Shown here: piece by piece, positions 43,122 to 49,489 of the stretch
How positions within the stretch are numbered: the stretch's first letter is position 1
How the letters are laid out: every line of letters starts with the position of its first letter
From: a virus
Reading direction: 5' to 3' (one strand)
IMG/VR virus record: IMGVR_UViG_3300031839_001727
Coordinates: 1-49,489 of that record
Length of the DNA stretch: 49,489 nt
Made by a program: the position numbers and the translations under genes
Notes under the pieces: generated by a model
The model's database searches: none
The model's input: the letters and a program-made list of their open reading frames with translations, nothing else
What the model was told of the DNA's origin: nothing

Positions 43122-43228
43122 CACAGGAAGATCCACAGCAGCACAAAGATCGTGAGCACCACTCCGATGCTGGTCAGAGCTGCGTTCAGCGGGATCGGGT
43201 TGTCATTGTCGTTTCTGTCGTCGTTCAT
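43121..43228 (-). CDS. Tiny membrane protein (35 residues)
   Basis: The ATG at 43228 follows GGAGCCGGAAAG and reads MNDDRNDNDNPIPLNAALTS then IGVVLTIFVLLWIFL. It has a charged N-terminus and one membrane segment. Its stop overlaps the next start. It is the first gene after the paired operators and therefore early-expressed. It is too short for reliable family assignment. Confidence 0.6.
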   Translation of the reverse strand: MNDDRNDNDNPIPLNAALTSIGVVLTIFVLLWIFL

Positions 43229-43269
43229 CTTTCCGGCTCCATCGAGAAAAGGAAGGGATGTCGATGTGG

Positions 43270-43323
43270 TCGGAAATAATCCGATTCTAAGATCGAAGCA
43301 AGATTAAATCGGAAATATTCCGA
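43270..43323 (-). promoter_or_regulatory. Repressor-controlled promoter with paired operators
   Basis: On the minus strand the dyads TCGGAATATTTCCGA (43323-43309) and TCGGATTATTTCCGA (43284-43270) are 39 bp apart centre to centre, as at 39 kb. Between them lies TTGCTT, and 17 bp on TATTTC inside the second dyad. The first dyad lies inside the end of the upstream gene, encoding RNISD. It serves the operon 43228-39367. It closely resembles the promoters at 39.3 and 49.4 kb. Confidence 0.78.
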
Positions 43324-43532
43324 TTCTTTCTTTCGCGCCTGACGAGATCCTCCGAGCATGACAGAACCCGAGCGATGTCACGGGCGCGATAACCGGCGTC
43401 CAGCATGACCCGGATCGCTTGCTTGCGCCGCTTGATCCGATCAAGAACGACAACCTTGCGGCCACGTCGCGCGAAAACAATTCGGTCCAGATCGGACGAT
43501 CCGGTCAGGTACTTCTGCTCTCTCAGATTCAT
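43287..43532 (-). CDS. Small HTH-like protein
   Basis: The 81-residue product has a helix-turn-helix pattern in its second half (QAIRVMLDAGYRARDIARVLSCSEDLVRRERKNR), typical of resolvase-type or sigma-like HTH domains. It begins MNLREQKYLTGSSDLDRIVF. Its last codons contain one operator of the next promoter. It may regulate phage genes. The start overlaps the previous gene. Confidence 0.65.
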   Translation of the reverse strand: MNLREQKYLTGSSDLDRIVFARRGRKVVVLDRIKRRKQAIRVMLDAGYRARDIARVLSCSEDLVRRERKNRNISDLILLRS

Positions 43533-43774
43533 TTTTTCTTGTCCTTCTTGCGGCGCTCGGCCTCTCTTCGAACGAACCTGTCAGCGCCATAGAACGCCAT
43601 CACATCGAGCGTTTTCGCCGCAATGCGCATGTCCTCGATCATTCCCTCGTCGAGCCATACAGGCGCGCCCTTGCAGCGGGCCGCGGGCGGCCTCCACTGA
43701 TCGATTACGCGCCGCAGCCCCCACGCCTGGTCGCTCAAGGTCAGGGTGCGTTTTCTCTGCGTGTCGTCACTCAT
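43529..43774 (-). CDS. Small unknown phage protein
   Basis: The start at 43774 overlaps the end of the upstream gene by eight bases. The 81-residue product reads MSDDTQRKRTLTLSDQAWGL at the N-terminus, has WLDEGMIEDMRIAAKTLDVMA in the middle, and ends in a Lys-rich tail (RREAERRKKDKKK). No family is recognised. It lies in the replication operon. Confidence 0.6.
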   Translation of the reverse strand: MSDDTQRKRTLTLSDQAWGLRRVIDQWRPPAARCKGAPVWLDEGMIEDMRIAAKTLDVMAFYGADRFVRREAERRKKDKKK

Positions 43775-44237
43775 GGGAAACGCCATCCCTCGCGAGACCC
43801 TGCGCGATCTGGGACAGAGCCCGGTCCCGAAGACGGTAAGCGTGACCCTTGGTGATGTTGCGCCGTTTGAGAGCGGCATCGAACCCGGAAGCGCCACCTC
43901 GTGCCGTCGCATAGTGGAGCCACAAGCCGAGGATCCGAGCGAGGCCGACATTCCCCTTGTTGACCAGGTAGATTGCCTGCCATGAAAGCGCCGCCATAAG
44001 GAAGTCGGCTCTCTCTGGTTCGACCGGCACCTTCATCGGCCGCTCGTCATCCTCTTCGTCTCCGGCGATCTCCGGGATTCCCCAGCCTTCTTCGAGGTGA
44101 TCCTCCAGCGTCGCCTTGAACGTCGGCATTGAGCCACGAACCGAAGCGGGGCCAACGGGCCCTGCGTATTGCTTGGCCCAAGTGACGGCCTCGACAAGCG
44201 TCTCACGGACGCGCTTTGGGGTCCAATCGCTCATCAA
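43767..44237 (-). CDS. DUF6362-like phage protein
   Basis: The 156-residue protein begins DWTPKRVRETLVEAVTWAKQYAGPVGPASV and continues with WLHYATARGGASGFDAALKRRNITKGHAYRLRDRAL. This matches a family I know as DUF6362 in alphaproteobacterial phages, with an HTH-like C-terminus. It overlaps the primase-helicase start by four bases. Role unknown; a regulatory or replication function is plausible. The assignment is tentative. Confidence 0.65.
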   Translation of the reverse strand: MMSDWTPKRVRETLVEAVTWAKQYAGPVGPASVRGSMPTFKATLEDHLEEGWGIPEIAGDEEDDERPMKVPVEPERADFLMAALSWQAIYLVNKGNVGLARILGLWLHYATARGGASGFDAALKRRNITKGHAYRLRDRALSQIAQGLARDGVSHE

Positions 44238-46534
44238 AATTCCTCCGGATCGAATGGCAGGTTTCCGGCTCCTTGCTCAAGCGCCGGCGGCAGCTGCTCG
44301 TCGTCGTCCTTGCGCCGACCGCGGCGCTTCGGCTTGGCTTCGTCTCCTAGGCCCGGTGCATCCTCGAAGCCGCGAACCTTCTTGCCGGTAAGCCAGGTCC
44401 AGCCCTCTTTACCGGTCAGGCTGTCGATCTCGCGCTTGTCGATGATGCCCTTCTGGTACAGGAAATCCGTGGAACGGCGGACGTTCTGTCTGAGGTTGTT
44501 CTGCCGGCGCTGATGCGCCTGCTCCTCGGTCTCGTCCTCTTTGATATCGAAGGGATCGTTCTCGCTGACCGCCTTGATCTTTTCCCAGAGATCGCGCCTT
44601 TCGACGGCCATGTGGCCGCGAGACAGGCCACACGAGCTTGGAGCGATCATCCCCTTCTCTTTCACCGCGTCATAGATGATCCGAAGGAGGACGGCGTTGT
44701 ATCCACCCACGATGATGCCACGCGGATCATCAGGCTCGGACTGGTAACCCGTCGGTTCGGCCACGATGCAGGAGGTGACCGGATCTCCATCGGAGTCCCG
44801 ACCGATCTCGATCGAAGGCAGGACAAATTTCGCGCTGACACCGTCCTCGCCATCTTTCTGCTTGGAGACGACCCACTCTCGGATTTGCCTCCCATCCTTG
44901 TCCTTGCTGTCGGTAACCTTTCTGACCGTAACGACATTCTCGACATTGCCGAACAAGCTCGTGTGACCGCGTGCCTTGGTGCCGCCGGCGTTCAGGTGGT
45001 GGACCAGCATGACATGTGCGCCAGTCGCCTTCCGAACGCGTTCGCAGCGCGCCAGAACCGTACCCATATCCTTGCCATCATTTTCGTTGGCGCCGGGCGT
45101 CGCCTTGTTGAACGTGTCGATCACGATCAGTTCGAGCGGCACCGGCATGACCTTCTTCCAGTGCTGACACTCGGCAATGAACTCCTCGACCTGGTCGTCG
45201 CTGTTGAAAAAGTCGACAGGGTTCTGCAGCAGGACGAATGGTACATCTTCGCCCGCGCATTCATGCTTCTGCCGATAGGCCGGTAGCCGCTTTCTTCGAA
45301 CGCCGTTGGCACTCTCCCCGGCCTGATAGACCACGCCGCCCTGCTGGACGCGCTTGCCGAACCATTCGGCGCCCCGCGCGATCGCCAGCGCCATGTCGAT
45401 ACAGAGGAAGCTCTTGCCGCTTTGGCTCTCGCCAAGGAGAAAAGAAATCTCGTTGCGCGTCAGAATGCCCTTGATAAGCCATTCATGCTTCGGCCCTGGA
45501 TCATCGATCTGCGACCAGCCGATTGCCCCGAACATGGATCGGAACGGCGCCGCCTCGAATATCCGAGCACCCATGTCAATCGCGTCGTAGAGATCGTCAG
45601 AGTCGTGGTGAGGAAGCCAATCGTCGATGCCGCCCTTGTCAGGAAGCCCATCGAGATGCAGCACCCTAACCCGCCTGGCGATATCCTCGAGCTTCCGGCC
45701 CACCAGGTCAGCGTGGCTGCGACCGGGATCGTCATTGTCGGGGAGGATGACGACATCTGCGCCCTCAAGATACTGGTTCAGATCGTCTGACCACTTCCCC
45801 GCACCGCCGTGATTGCAAGTCGCCGGCACGCCTTGTGCGCGGAGCATGTCCACCTTTTTCTCGCCCTCGACAATCATCACGGGGCGGCCGGCGTCGATAT
45901 CTTCGCGCAGCTCGGCAAGGCGATAAGGAAGCGCTTCTAAACCCTTAACCGTATAGCTCCAGCCGTTCTTTTTCGACGAATCCGGCCGCCGCTGAACGAA
46001 GGTCTTGGCATGGCCCTTCGGATTCTCAGAAGGATCAACCGTCCAGTCGTACCGGCAAACCTGGTAGCGAAGGACGCCATCGCGATCGGCATAGTCATAG
46101 GTCGCCGTCAGACGACCGTGATCGGGAACACGATTTGGCAGCCAGTTACCGTCGGGGTCGAGGCGCGCGCCACTTGATCCATTCGGGGAAGGCCCTCGCG
46201 GCGGTGCCGCGTCATCCTCGACATAGTATCCGTGATCCCGAAGCCACTGAACAGCGGCGCCCCCGGCGACTGGTGCCCCTGCCCGCTGCTCGATGAACCA
46301 AAGGACACCGCCGCCAGCATTCTCCTGATGGTCGTAGAAAATGCCGCGTTCCAAATCGACGCTGATCGAACCTTGCTTTCCGAAGCGCAGTTCCTTCGGG
46401 CCCGATAGGCCCTTGTTCTCATCTCCGAGCAGTTCGCGCGCCACCGCCGCGGCGTGCTCCGAGAATTTCTCTCTTTCACCAGACACTGCCTGCCTCAATT
46501 CGTTCTTCGGTCGATCTGGAGGCGGGCGTGACAA
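44234..46534 (-). CDS. Primase-helicase (Toprim + RecA-like ATPase)
   Basis: This 766-residue protein is the phage replication ATPase. A Toprim-type domain spans about 217-305, with VEGEKKVD at 222-229 and LPDNDDPGR at 264-272. The RecA-like ATPase follows: GESQSGKSF at 368-376 is the Walker A, and LELIVIDTFNKAT near 475 the Walker B. AHVMLVHHLNAGG and RGHTSLFGNVENVVTV follow. The C-terminus is a charged linker. It resembles RepA/AAA_25 helicases fused to primase domains. No zinc finger of classical DnaG was seen. Confidence 0.88.
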   Translation of the reverse strand: MSRPPPDRPKNELRQAVSGEREKFSEHAAAVARELLGDENKGLSGPKELRFGKQGSISVDLERGIFYDHQENAGGGVLWFIEQRAGAPVAGGAAVQWLRDHGYYVEDDAAPPRGPSPNGSSGARLDPDGNWLPNRVPDHGRLTATYDYADRDGVLRYQVCRYDWTVDPSENPKGHAKTFVQRRPDSSKKNGWSYTVKGLEALPYRLAELREDIDAGRPVMIVEGEKKVDMLRAQGVPATCNHGGAGKWSDDLNQYLEGADVVILPDNDDPGRSHADLVGRKLEDIARRVRVLHLDGLPDKGGIDDWLPHHDSDDLYDAIDMGARIFEAAPFRSMFGAIGWSQIDDPGPKHEWLIKGILTRNEISFLLGESQSGKSFLCIDMALAIARGAEWFGKRVQQGGVVYQAGESANGVRRKRLPAYRQKHECAGEDVPFVLLQNPVDFFNSDDQVEEFIAECQHWKKVMPVPLELIVIDTFNKATPGANENDGKDMGTVLARCERVRKATGAHVMLVHHLNAGGTKARGHTSLFGNVENVVTVRKVTDSKDKDGRQIREWVVSKQKDGEDGVSAKFVLPSIEIGRDSDGDPVTSCIVAEPTGYQSEPDDPRGIIVGGYNAVLLRIIYDAVKEKGMIAPSSCGLSRGHMAVERRDLWEKIKAVSENDPFDIKEDETEEQAHQRRQNNLRQNVRRSTDFLYQKGIIDKREIDSLTGKEGWTWLTGKKVRGFEDAPGLGDEAKPKRRGRRKDDDEQLPPALEQGAGNLPFDPEEF

Positions 46535-46556
46535 TCACGCCCGCTGCCGTAGATGT

Positions 46557-47081
46557 TCAGCGTGCGGCATTGCGAAGGAGTGGCATGGACTGACGCTCGG
46601 TGATCGAGGTCGCATAGATCCAGCCGGCGATTGCGTCGGCCTCGTTGTCATCGGCCGGGTCAAACCCCTCGAGCCTCATCGCGGCCATGACGGCCTTCTT
46701 CGGATCGACGGGGCGGCCGGTGCCAAGGACGTGCTTGCGAATTGTGATCGCGCTGGCTTCGAAGACCGGATGCGATGTCAGGTGCGCCGCGGCATCCACC
46801 ACAGCGCAAAGACCGATCAGGCGGCGCTTCGTCTTCCAGTTCGTCAGGCCAGAACGGTCCATGCCGGGTCCGACCGGGGCCTCATAGACAACGCGCTCGT
46901 ATCGAGTTGCGATCAGCTTGTCGCCCAGCCATCGCATCAAGGTTCCGAACGCCTCGGCGTCATCCCCACCTGACCGACATAGGCGAAGACGACCGCTGAC
47001 CGGTTTCTCGCCGGGTGCTCCCTCGCACCAGCCGGTGGTCGTTGCCAGATCGAGGAAAAGGATCGGTCCGACGGAGCTCAT
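46557..47081 (-). CDS. RuvC-like Holliday-junction resolvase
   Basis: The 174-residue protein has the RNase H-fold order: D11 in ILFLDLATTTGW, E67 in VVYEAPVG, and DDNEADAIA (144-152) with the last acidic pair. It would cut four-way junctions or branched DNA before packaging. Length fits phage RuvC-like enzymes. It overlaps the start of the next upstream gene and lies just before the primase-helicase. Confidence 0.85.
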   Translation of the reverse strand: MSSVGPILFLDLATTTGWCEGAPGEKPVSGRLRLCRSGGDDAEAFGTLMRWLGDKLIATRYERVVYEAPVGPGMDRSGLTNWKTKRRLIGLCAVVDAAAHLTSHPVFEASAITIRKHVLGTGRPVDPKKAVMAAMRLEGFDPADDNEADAIAGWIYATSITERQSMPLLRNAAR

Positions 47082-47413
47082 TCCTGAACCGCATTCGGCT
47101 GGAACAGCAGCTCGCCGTTCTGATTGCGCAGCTCATAGGCCGGATAGGTGACCTGAAGGATCAGGTCTTTGCTCAAGATGCAGTCACTTGACTGGCGAAC
47201 GCGCCGTGCGCCCTCACCGTCCGGGCGGCTGTCGTATCTCGTGCCGAGGATGAAGCGCTCGTCGACGAGCGCCTCCATGAAATCATCAATCGTCGGCTCG
47301 TTTGTCTCAAAGACAAACACCGCCTCGCCTTCCTCACCTCCGTTCCGAGTTCGGATGGTGACCTGGTAGAACATGCTCTCATCGTCACGTTGGATGCATT
47401 TCTCGCTCGACAT
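47078..47413 (-). CDS. Unknown early phage protein
   Basis: The start at 47413 is chosen because GGAG precedes it by about eight bases; the open frame extends further upstream into a hairpin. The 111-residue product has VTIRTRNGGEEGEAVFVFETNEPTIDDFMEALVDERF and a C-terminal beta part ELRNQNGELLFQPNAVQE. No family is recognised. It overlaps the RuvC-like gene. Confidence 0.6.
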   Translation of the reverse strand: MSSEKCIQRDDESMFYQVTIRTRNGGEEGEAVFVFETNEPTIDDFMEALVDERFILGTRYDSRPDGEGARRVRQSSDCILSKDLILQVTYPAYELRNQNGELLFQPNAVQE

Positions 47414-47449
47414 CGTCGATCTCCGTTCGTTCTTCGGGATTGGTTTGGT

Positions 47450-47486
47450 GCGAGGAGAGGGTTCTGGGGACAGGCCCTCCCCTCGC
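47450..47486 (-). terminator. Hairpin in the early leftward operon
   Basis: Two 12-base arms (47450-47461 and 47475-47486) pair at 11 of 12 positions with a 14-nt loop, in a 161-bp non-coding gap. There is no clear U-run. It may be a partial terminator or an RNA-processing site between the cro-proximal genes and the replication genes. Confidence 0.4.
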
Positions 47487-47574
47487 GGTGGACGACGGCT
47501 CCGCAACTAGCTCGTCGTCTCTCCTGCGCGCCCCGCCGCCGGTCGGAGGAACTTGACCGAGGGCGCGCGAGAGA

Positions 47575-47994
47575 TCAGTGGGCAGGCGCGCCGTCAGTCG
47601 CGTCGCCGATCATCTTCGACAGGGAGGTGACTTTGCTGTCCTTGCCGGGCTTACCTGCCTCGACGTCCTCGATGATGCGACGCATCACCTTGGTGTGGTC
47701 CTGGAACATGTCCGACGTGTCGAAAAAGCCCATCGCGTGAAAGTACGCGACACAGGCACCGGCGATGGCAGCGGCATCAGCAGGATCTTTTCGTGCCAGT
47801 CGCGACGTGAAGGTGAAGGCCGTCTTGTCGAGATTGTGCTCCTCGACGGCCGTCTTTGTGGCCGACCCGGCCTCGCCATTCATCTCGGTCGCCTTCGATT
47901 TGGCGGCATTGACCGACTTGATGGCCTTTCTGAGGGCATTGGGGTCGAAACTGGTGTCGGGGGCATCCTTCAGCTGCTTAGCCATCTGGATCAT
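47575..47994 (-). CDS. Unknown early phage protein
   Basis: The 139-residue product starts MIQMAKQLKDAPDTSFDPNA, is helical and Lys/Ala-rich at first, with a central LDKTAFTFTSRLARKDPADAAAIAGACVAYFHAMGFF segment. The cro-like stop overlaps this start by four bases, so it is the second gene of the early leftward operon. No family is recognised; a replication or recombination accessory role is likely from position. Confidence 0.6.
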   Translation of the reverse strand: MIQMAKQLKDAPDTSFDPNALRKAIKSVNAAKSKATEMNGEAGSATKTAVEEHNLDKTAFTFTSRLARKDPADAAAIAGACVAYFHAMGFFDTSDMFQDHTKVMRRIIEDVEAGKPGKDSKVTSLSKMIGDATDGAPAH

Positions 47995-48311
47995 CCTTTC
48001 GCAGGTTGCGCCTTCGAGAACCGCTCAGCCGCCTGTGCAGCTGCCACGGGTTCGATCTCGGCGGGTTTGGGCCGCGGCACGTCGTCCGGCCATGCGAGAT
48101 GCGCCGGCCAAATGGCCGAGACGCGGGCGAGAACCGTGTCGTAGGTGCTGACGCGGATGTCGCGATTTCGGTAGTCGCTCACCCAGTTAGCGTCGTTCTT
48201 CACGATGCGGCCGAGCGCGGAGGGAGGCATTCCTGCCTCTGAAAGCAGATCGGTCAGCCGGTTGAGCCGATTGATGGTCGTTTCGCGAAGGGTTGGGGCG
48301 TAGGTGGTCAT
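47991..48311 (-). CDS. cro: Cro-like HTH regulator (leaderless)
   Basis: The start at 48311 gives 106 residues, MTTYAPTLRETTINRLNRLT onward. A helix-turn-helix of the Cro/CI type spans LLSEAGMPPSALGRIVKNDANWVSDYRNRDI (about 23-53). It is transcribed divergently from the repressor gene and starts the early leftward operon, as Cro does. The -10 element ends seven bases before this ATG, so the mRNA likely begins at the start codon. A longer frame to 48347 would overlap the promoter and is rejected. Confidence 0.75.
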   Translation of the reverse strand: MTTYAPTLRETTINRLNRLTDLLSEAGMPPSALGRIVKNDANWVSDYRNRDIRVSTYDTVLARVSAIWPAHLAWPDDVPRPKPAEIEPVAAAQAAERFSKAQPAKG

Positions 48312-48317
48312 ACGCCA

Positions 48318-48347
48318 GCTATATGTCGGATTATTTCCGACCGTCAA
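48318..48347 (-). promoter_or_regulatory. Early promoter with operator filling the spacer
   Basis: On the minus strand TTGACG (48347-48342) and TATAGC (48323-48318) are 18 bp apart. The spacer consists almost wholly of the operator TCGGAAATAATCCGA (48340-48326). A repressor bound there would block RNA polymerase. Transcription start is predicted at the ATG at 48311. Confidence 0.78.
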
Positions 48348-48490
48348 GATACGTTTCCGATTCTGTCGCTTCCGGCAACTGGAAAATTCCCGACTTTGAT
48401 CTAAACTAAGCGCTTACTTTCTCCGGGACCGGTCACCCTGAGGCAGTAGATCGAACGACGAAGAACGACTGAACACAGATCGAGGAAAAA

Positions 48491-49081
48491 ATGGAAAACC
48501 CCCTGCGCGCTCGGATGGCCGAGCGCTTTGCTGCCACAGGCATCAGCCCTGTGGCGGTAGCTATCAAGATCGGGAAGGGCCGGGATTACATCCGGGATTT
48601 TCTTGAGGGCCGGAAACAGAGCATCAACTTCAAGCTGGTTAGCGAGATCGCGAGGGAACTCGATTGCGATCCGCACTACCTGACCGGCGAGATCGGCGCG
48701 CCAGATGGTTCCAGCCTCAGGGTGTCGGGCATGATCGAGGCGGGCGTCTGGCGAACGGGCGAGGCCGCGCCGACGACCAACATCCGAATACCGGCCGACT
48801 CCCGCTACTCACAAGAGACCCAGAAAGCGTTCATCGTTCGAGGCGATACCTGGAAAGACGCTGGAATCGACGACGGCTCTGTGGTCGTCACGACCAGCGA
48901 ATTACCAGCGCGCGACGGTGATCTTGTGGTGATCACCCAAGAGGGCGACGAATCGTCGTTCGAGACAACGATCGGGGCCGTGAAGAAGCGCATCATTGAG
49001 GTTCCTGGAGGCCGAAACATTCCCTTTGAGGATGCCAAGATTCTCGGAATCGTCGTGATGGAAATGAAGGTCTTCGGCTGA
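48491..49081 (+). CDS. cI: CI-like phage repressor (HTH + S24-type domain)
   Basis: The 196-residue protein maintains lysogeny. An N-terminal HTH (about 13-45, AATGISPVAVAIKIGKGRDYIRDFLEG) is followed by a LexA/S24-type domain. The cleavage-site-like IEAGVW lies at 82-87 and KKR at 165-167. The catalytic Ser of the GDS motif is replaced: the sequence reads VRGDTW (116-121), with Thr120 in the Ser position. Self-cleavage may be slow or absent, so induction may depend on another factor. A ribosome-binding site (GAGGA) precedes 48491, and it is divergent from cro. It likely binds the TCGGA-type dyads. Confidence 0.85.
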   Translation: MENPLRARMAERFAATGISPVAVAIKIGKGRDYIRDFLEGRKQSINFKLVSEIARELDCDPHYLTGEIGAPDGSSLRVSGMIEAGVWRTGEAAPTTNIRIPADSRYSQETQKAFIVRGDTWKDAGIDDGSVVVTTSELPARDGDLVVITQEGDESSFETTIGAVKKRIIEVPGGRNIPFEDAKILGIVVMEMKVFG

Positions 49082-49156
49082 ATTTCGCGCGCGCGGCACT
49101 TAGCAACAAGCGCCACGCTGGCTTCAAGAAACGAAGCATAGAGCGATGGGTGGTAA

Positions 49157-49181
49157 GGGGTGGCCCTTGAGGGGCCACCCC
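49157..49181 (+). terminator. GC-rich hairpin after the repressor gene
   Basis: GGGGTGGCCC (49157-49166) and GGGCCACCCC (49172-49181) form a perfect 10-bp stem with a 5-nt loop. There is no T-run, so termination would be weak or factor-aided. It lies 75 bp beyond the cI stop. Confidence 0.6.
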
Positions 49182-49382
49182 CACTGCACCCCCTGCCCTT
49201 GTGGCAATGTGGAGCTCGGCCGCCTCACCAAGCCGGAACGAGTCCGCTCCTACTAAGGATAAGTAATACTTACTTCCGCGCGCGCGTTCTTTGGACTCCG
49301 TGCGCGCGAGCATGCGCAGGAAAGGTTCAACCCCTGCGAATTCGGAACTCTCGGACTATTTCCGCATCGGCGGAAACTCGCG

Positions 49383-49482
49383 TCGGAAAAAGTCGGAATT
49401 AAATCTTGCATCGTCGTCTTGTTCGGATTATTTCCGACTATGCCAGTGCGAAGTGTCGCTGGTCTCGAACGACGACAGAAGG
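49383..49482 (+). promoter_or_regulatory. Rightward early promoter with operator and leader
   Basis: TTGCAT (49406-49411) and TATTTC (49429-49434) are 17 bp apart. The second lies in the operator TCGGATTATTTCCGA (49423-49437). A poor distal dyad starts at 49383 (TCGGAAAAAGTCGGA). The surrounding bases (AATCTTGC) are the same as at the 43 kb promoter. The leader holds TCGAACGACGACAGAAGG at 49465-49482, with the AGAAGG ribosome-binding site, so a rightward gene should start about eight bases on. Confidence 0.7.
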
Positions 49483-49489
49483 TTTCCAA

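Larger units (their letters stand above)
49082..49489. other. Non-coding stretch with hairpin, operators and a rightward promoter
   Basis: No gene is seen in these 408 bp. They hold the hairpin at 49157-49181, a variant operator at 49351-49365 (TCGGACTATTTCCGC), half-dyads at 49381-49400 and the promoter at 49388-49437. The next rightward gene should begin just beyond the window. Confidence 0.6.

Overview
The window looks like alphaproteobacterial, probably Rhodobacterales, chromosome carrying an almost complete temperate phage. GC content is high. Position 1-61 encodes the acidic C-terminus of what looks like a TIGR02300 (FYDLN-acid) protein, followed by a terminator and an intact tRNA-Ala(GGC). 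No integrase and no right-hand attachment site lie inside the window, so the prophage continues beyond 49489.

Left boundary (about 690-2550). Two direct copies of about 140 bp, each starting with the 3' half of a tRNA-Pro(UGG)-like gene, lie at 689 and 2308. Each is followed by a GC-rich hairpin with a T-run on the minus strand. The segment between them is the wreck of a second, related prophage: a frameshifted serine-hydrolase-like cargo gene, then a broken copy of the membrane-protein gene that is intact at 3570-3932, then the last bases of the adjacent tail gene. The same slot in the resident prophage holds a Dam-type methylase, so two related phages appear to have used one site with different cargo.

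Late genes (2.6-29.2 kb, minus strand, read right to left). A lambda-type head module (small and large terminase, portal, gpW, S49 protease with a nested scaffold, gpD, gpE) is joined to a P2-type contractile tail (gpV, gp25/W, J, I, fibre, sheath, tube, E/E', tape measure, U, X, D). Then come lysis genes (amidase, holin candidate) and a string of small tail or fibre genes. A lambda-like C/Nu3 nested start and a P2-like -1 frameshift (T TTT TTG) are both visible.

Accessory region (29.2-36.4 kb, plus strand). A regulatory stretch rich in GTGAC/GTCAC leads into a secreted protein, a zinc-ribbon protein and an SRAP protein. A more A+T-rich cassette follows, with three sulfotransferase-like proteins and a polysaccharide pyruvyl transferase-like protein. 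It contains a hexanucleotide tandem repeat. I read this as a lysogenic-conversion cassette that alters the host surface.

Early and replication genes (36.5-48.3 kb, minus strand). These include DUF4031, two further DNA methyltransferases, a Dda/RecD-like helicase, a broken ASCH-like gene, a ParB-like protein, a Toprim-primase/RecA-like helicase, a RuvC-like resolvase and Cro. Divergently, 48491-49081 encodes a CI-type repressor with Thr where the S24 catalytic Ser is expected.

The most interesting signal is a repressor-operator network. The 15-bp dyad TCGGAWWATTTCCGA recurs only in promoter-like positions (about 29.4, 39.3, 43.3, 48.3 and 49.4 kb). At 39.3 and 43.3 kb paired operators have the same 39-bp centre spacing around a TTGNNN-N17-TATTTC promoter. 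At 48.3 kb the operator fills the -35/-10 spacer and the cro start codon falls on the predicted +1, implying a leaderless mRNA. All functions are inferred from reading the sequence; no database search was run.
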